Part shown: positions 16,428-20,175 of the stretch, in pieces | How positions within the stretch are numbered: position 1 is the stretch's first letter | Layout: every line of letters starts with the position of its first letter | Assembly: GCA_937893205.1 (NCBI GenBank) | Contig: CALBJU010000191.1 | Coordinates: 1-20,175, forward strand | Length of the DNA stretch: 20,175 nucleotides | Direction of reading: 5' to 3' | DNA from: an uncultured Bacteroidota bacterium | GTDB lineage: Bacteria > Bacteroidota > Rhodothermia > Rhodothermales > UBA10348 | Position numbers and translations under genes: made by a program | The notes under the pieces: generated by a model | What the model saw: only the letters and a program-made list of their open reading frames with translations | Told to the model about the DNA's origin: nothing | Database searches by the model: none

Positions 16428-16510
16428 GCACCGTCCTAAGCGCGCCCTACAGTCTGGTCCTCACAGAATCCACGGCGGCAAAGTACTTCCGCAGCGCTGA
16501 TCCAATCGGG

Positions 16511-18412
16511 ATGAGAATGGATGTAGAAGGCACAGAGATGACCATTACCGGCATCGTGGAAGACCTGCCGACGCAGTCTCACTTCATCTTCGACATGCTC
16601 GGTTCGTTTTCCGCGCTGGAGAGCACTCGTGGGGCGAGTGCTGATTGGAACTGGTGGTCGCTCAGCTACTACACCTACTTCAAGTTGCGCCCCGGAACGG
16701 ATGTGGCCCAAGTGGAATCCCAGATTCGAGAAATGCCATCCCGATACATTGGCGATGAAGAATCCGACGCCGGATACCGGCAATTTCTGTATTTACAGCC
16801 GCTCGCAGATATACATCTGAACTCTCATTATCAATTTGAACTTGGGAATAACAGCCAGAAGGAGTACGTGTGGGTGTTTGCAGCCGTCGCATTCTTCATT
16901 CTGTTGATCGCCTGTGTCAACTTTATGAATCTGTCCACTGCCCGTTCCGCCGAACGCGCGAAGGAAGTGGGCATGCGCAAAGTGGCGGGCGCCAGGCTGA
17001 ATCAGTTGGTCACCCAGTTTCTCGGGGAATCAGTCGTCATCACGCTCATCGCCCTTGTGGGATCGTTGGTTCTGATACAGATTTTACTCCCGTTTTTCAA
17101 TGATCTCGCCTTCAAGTCGCTCTCTATTAATTATCTGGACCGCTGGCCTCTCTTGCTGACCATGATTCTCGGAGCGGTTGGTGTTGGGCTTCTTACCGGG
17201 CTGTATCCCGCTTTCGCGCTTTCTTCCTTCAAGCCGGTCGATGTCCTCAAGGGTAAATATTCACCGGGTTCGGGAGGCTCATGGACACGGCAAGCCCTGG
17301 TAGTATTTCAGTTTGGTATTTCGGTGGTCCTCATCATCGCAGCGGTGATCGCTCAGCGACAGCTGGGATACATGAGATCTGCGGACATGGGCTTCGACAA
17401 AGAACAGGTGTTGGTAATCAACGGGCGGAATAACAGCGTCTTTCAGAATCAGTTCGACTCCTTCAAGCAATCCGTATCGGGGGTTTCGGGCGTGGAAAGC
17501 GTCACGATGTCCTCGTCAATCCCGGGACGATACATGGATACGAACGTCGCTGCACGCCAAAGTGGAATGACCAAAGATGGACAGACTTTTTACTACATCG
17601 CGGTCGACTACGATTTTATCGATGCCTACGGACTCGATATCAAATCGGGAAGGGACTTCTCCTTGAATATGGGCTCTGACGACAGTCTCGCTTTTATCCT
17701 GAACGAAGCCGCCTACAAGGCGCTTGGGTGGCAAAATGCGGAAGAACCGATCGGAGAGGAAGTAACCAGGCAGTTCTCTGACACGCGTAACGTGATTGGT
17801 GTCGCTGGAGACTTTAATTATCAATCGCTGCAGTTCACCGTCGAGCCATTGGTTCTGTACATACGGCCGGATTTGTACAGCTATGCTTCTGTGAAAGTGC
17901 GCACTGACGACGTCCAGGCCACGGTCGCTGGTCTGGATCAGGTCTGGAAGAGCTATTCGCCCGAGAGGCCGTTTGAGTACTTCTTCCTGGACGATGATTT
18001 TGACGGACAGTACCGGTCCGAAATACGCATCAGTAGTCTGCTGAACGTGTTTACCACCGTGGCCATCCTGATAGCCTGCCTGGGCCTGTTCGCCCTGGCG
18101 TCATTTGTCACGGAGCAACGACGAAAGGAAATTGGTGTGCGCAAGGTTTTGGGAGCGTCCACAATGGAAATCGTGACGATGCTCTCGTTTTCGTTCGCGA
18201 AATTGGTCTTGATTGCAGCCTTCATCGCGGTGCCGATCGCCTGGTACGTGGCCAGAAACTGGCTCGAAATGTTCGCGAACCGCATTTCAATTGGCTGGGA
18301 AATCTTCGTGATTGCGATCGTGCTCGCCATGGTAATTGCCATAGCGACAGTGTCGTGGCAATCGGTCAAAGCGGCTCTTGCCAACCCCGCCGTTTCGCTT
18401 CGATCAGAGTAG
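16511..18412 (+). CDS. ABC transporter permease, FtsX/MacB type, N-terminally truncated
   Basis: Large permease of the Bacteroidota type with two periplasmic core domains and two FtsX domains, normally about 790-800 residues; only 633 follow the first ATG. Seen in order: end of the first core domain ('GIVEDLPTQSHFIFDML'), FtsX domain 1 with membrane segments near residues 120-140, 165-190 and 210-240 and the coupling motif 'ERAKEVGMRKVAGA', a central segment 'ALVVFQFGISVVLIIAAVIA', the second core domain ('VIGVAGDFNYQSL'), then FtsX domain 2 with 'EQRRKEIGVRKVLGAS' and three segments. In the same frame, 16415-16510 still encodes family-like sequence (R-G-D-A-S-T-V-L-S... L-V-L-T-E-S... K-Y-F-R-S-A-D-P-I-G), but upstream homology stops and a TGA occurs at 16403. 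The first membrane segment and about 150 residues are lost, so it is probably non-functional or misassembled. No ATPase gene is adjacent. Confidence 0.85.
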   Translation: MRMDVEGTEMTITGIVEDLPTQSHFIFDMLGSFSALESTRGASADWNWWSLSYYTYFKLRPGTDVAQVESQIREMPSRYIGDEESDAGYRQFLYLQPLADIHLNSHYQFELGNNSQKEYVWVFAAVAFFILLIACVNFMNLSTARSAERAKEVGMRKVAGARLNQLVTQFLGESVVITLIALVGSLVLIQILLPFFNDLAFKSLSINYLDRWPLLLTMILGAVGVGLLTGLYPAFALSSFKPVDVLKGKYSPGSGGSWTRQALVVFQFGISVVLIIAAVIAQRQLGYMRSADMGFDKEQVLVINGRNNSVFQNQFDSFKQSVSGVSGVESVTMSSSIPGRYMDTNVAARQSGMTKDGQTFYYIAVDYDFIDAYGLDIKSGRDFSLNMGSDDSLAFILNEAAYKALGWQNAEEPIGEEVTRQFSDTRNVIGVAGDFNYQSLQFTVEPLVLYIRPDLYSYASVKVRTDDVQATVAGLDQVWKSYSPERPFEYFFLDDDFDGQYRSEIRISSLLNVFTTVAILIACLGLFALASFVTEQRRKEIGVRKVLGASTMEIVTMLSFSFAKLVLIAAFIAVPIAWYVARNWLEMFANRISIGWEIFVIAIVLAMVIAIATVSWQSVKAALANPAVSLRSE

Positions 18413-18457
18413 ACCGTATCGGGACAAAGCCTTTCTTTCGCGTCGCCCGGCTCGAAC

Positions 18458-20175
18458 CTACGTGCCGGATGCACCCTCCGGTTCTCGAATAGACTGGATA
18501 AGTTCTTGAATCGTCTTGTCTGGAGCTGGGAAAAACGGTGTGAGGCCGAGGGTTACTGAAAAGTTGATGGCCATTCCGACTACGCCAATTCCTTGCGGCC
18601 CAATTCCAAACGCCCATGATGACCATCCTCCGTATACACTTCCGAGGATATACGTGGCGGTGAATCCAATCCCTGCGATCATACCGAACATCGCAGGATA
18701 CGTGCCGACTCGTTTTGAGAAAATGCCTAGCACGATTGCAGGAAAGAAACTGGCTGCTGCGAGTCCAAAAGCGAAGGCGACCACCTGGCTCACGAATCCG
18801 GGTGGGTAGATTCCCAGAATCCCGGCTATAATTACGGCAACCCCGATTACCACGCGACCGACAAGGAGCCGCTGTCTTTCTGTAGCTTTGGGATTGATGA
18901 TGCGGTAATAGACGTCGTGCGCGACGCTCGACGAGATGACGAGCAAGAGGCCGCTCGCCGTAGAGAGCGCTGCTGCCAGCCCCCCAGCCGCCACCAGCGC
19001 GATGATCCACCGTGCTAGGCCCGCCATTTCCGGAGTGGCCAGTACGATTATGTCCTGATCGGGACCGACCAGGCCAGCCTGTCTCAGGACCGCCCTTCCA
19101 TCCTGACCGCCAGATTCACCGCGGAGCCACTTCTCATGGTCGAAGCGGATCTCCGCTATTCGGGCTGCTCCAAGAGTTCCACTTCGGAAAAGTTCGTTTT
19201 CATCACTTCGATCGCCGCCGGTGTAGGAAAGGCGACGTCCCCATCGTCCATCCACAGGATCAGTCCAGTCTCTTCCCAGCTGTGAAACCAGGCAGGCAAC
19301 TGCTCGGTGGTCTGACCGCTCAGCCCTTCCAACATGGTGTAGCGGGCAAACGCGCCGATAGCTGGAGCAGTTAGATAGAGCAGCGAGATAAACAGGAGTG
19401 CCCAGAAAGCACTCCATCGAGCCGCCGCCACGTTTTTGACGGTATAAAATCGAACGATTACGTGAGGCAAGCCTGCCGTCCCCGCCATGAGCGCGAGGGT
19501 CACGCAAAACACATTCAGTTTATTCCACTCCCCTATAAACGGCTCGGTGTAAGAGGCAAATCCAAGGTCGGCGTGAATCTGATTCAGCTTCTCAAGAAGC
19601 ATGGTCCCGTCACCTATCAATTCGCTTCCGAGGCCGATCTGCGGGATGGGTGTGCCAGTCAATTGCAGGCTGATGGCAATCGCGGGCGTTAGAAAAGCGG
19701 TGATCAGGACCCAGTATTGTGCCACCTGCGTCCAGGTGATCCCCTTCATTCCACCGAGCGTGGCGTAAACAAACACTATGGCTACCCCGACATACACCCC
19801 CACATTCACATCCACCTCCAGAAAACGGGAGAAAACAATGCCGACGCCGCGCATCTGTCCAGCCACATAGGTAAAGCTTATGAACACGGCGCAGACGACA
19901 GCCACGATGCGGGCCGCGTTGGATTGGTATCGATCCCCGATAAAGTCAGGTACGGTGTAGTGACCAAATTTTCGGAGATAAGGGGCGAGCAGCAATGCCA
20001 GTAAAACGTAACCGCCCGTCCAACCCATCAGATACATTCCTCCGGCGTATCCAAGGGTGGATATGAGCCCTGCCATCGAGATGAAGGAGGCCGCACTCAT
20101 CCAGTCTGCGGCCGTCGCCATTCCATTGGCTATAGCCGGTATATCCTGACCAGCTACATAGAATCCTTTGGTGTC
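18458..20175 (-). pseudogene. Sodium:solute symporter (SSS family), frameshifted; N-terminus beyond window
   Basis: Sodium-coupled transporter of the SSS family, close to the acetate/carboxylate (ActP-like) branch. Reading leftward from 20175, the frame opens with D-T-K-G-F-Y-V-A-G-Q-D-I-P then 'NGMATAADWMSAASFI', a family hallmark, so only some 20-30 residues are missing. It continues through 'GQMRGVGIVFSRFLEV' and 'TAGLPHVIVRFYTVKN' to 'WMDDGD', then drifts into unlikely sequence and stops at 19156. The other frame resumes with 'GRLSYTGGD...', 'GPDQDIIVLATPEMAGLA', 'ALVAAGGLAAALSTASGLLLVISSS' and 'AHDVYYRIINP' to the stop at 18458. The segment is 1718 bases; one added base near 19235-19240 gives exactly 573 codons and rebuilds the family motif 'DGDGRL'. 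This is a single-base deletion, real or a sequencing error. It converges with the permease gene 45 bp away. Confidence 0.88.
19232..19242 (-). other. Probable single-base deletion (frameshift site) in the symporter gene
   Basis: On the minus strand the codons for Asp-Asp-Gly-Asp are followed by GTCGCC. Adding one G gives GGT-CGC-CTT, that is Gly-Arg-Leu, restoring 'DDGDGRLSYTGG' and continuing in the frame that carries the rest of the protein. Confidence 0.75.

Noticed and set aside
18413..18457. Possible bidirectional terminator between permease and symporter
   Set aside because: No stem of useful length with a T-run could be found on either strand.
18366..19010. 214-residue minus-strand frame overlapping the end of the permease and the symporter
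   Set aside because: Out-of-frame shadow of the symporter; rich in Arg/Ser and without membrane segments.

Overview
The window is about 20.2 kb of double-sided, gene-dense bacterial DNA, GC-moderate by eye. It most likely comes from a marine Rhodothermia-type member of the Bacteroidota/Rhodothermota. The evidence is: a DnaB helicase carrying an intein that matches, from memory, the Rhodothermus marinus DnaB intein in site, length and sequence style; a large secreted protease ending in a type IX secretion (T9SS) sorting domain with an 'NYPQPF' motif; a DUF4249-like lipoprotein; and a CoaBC of the 'PAMD...ELASG' type seen in Bacteroidota. There are no rRNA, tRNA or CRISPR features, and no stretch longer than 300 bases lacks a gene.

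Layout. (1) 1-6619, plus strand, housekeeping cluster: 3' end of gmk, coaBC, a family-4-like uracil-DNA glycosylase, dnaB interrupted by a 429-residue intein with a LAGLIDADG endonuclease, then a GAF-SpoIIE phosphatase. (2) 6620-8500, minus strand: a TerC-family membrane protein abutting the phosphatase stop codon with no gap, and a DUF4249-like lipoprotein. (3) 8686-13515, plus strand: a 1609-residue multidomain subtilisin-like protease, divergent from the lipoprotein. (4) 13628-16005, plus strand: a YfcC-family transporter and an exported M55 D-aminopeptidase, preceded by a perfect 8-bp-arm palindrome. This looks like a D-amino-acid-peptide scavenging pair. (5) 16014-20175: a small membrane protein of unknown function (minus), an ABC permease of the FtsX/MacB type that has lost its N-terminus (plus), and a sodium:solute symporter (minus) broken by a single-base frameshift and cut by the right edge of the window.

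Most unusual points. The uracil-DNA glycosylase aligns with iron-sulfur family 4 enzymes but has none of the four cluster cysteines. It also carries an N-terminal QISLF sequence that fits the bacterial beta-clamp binding motif, on a long acidic linker, and lies 14 bp upstream of the replicative helicase gene. This suggests uracil repair tethered to the replication fork. The DnaB intein keeps all visible splicing residues and both endonuclease aspartates, so it may still be mobile. The right third shows two lesions, a truncated permease and a frameshifted symporter, which are either real gene decay or assembly/sequencing faults. I see no clearly new multi-gene defence or mobile system; the clamp-tethered glycosylase is the best candidate for something undescribed.
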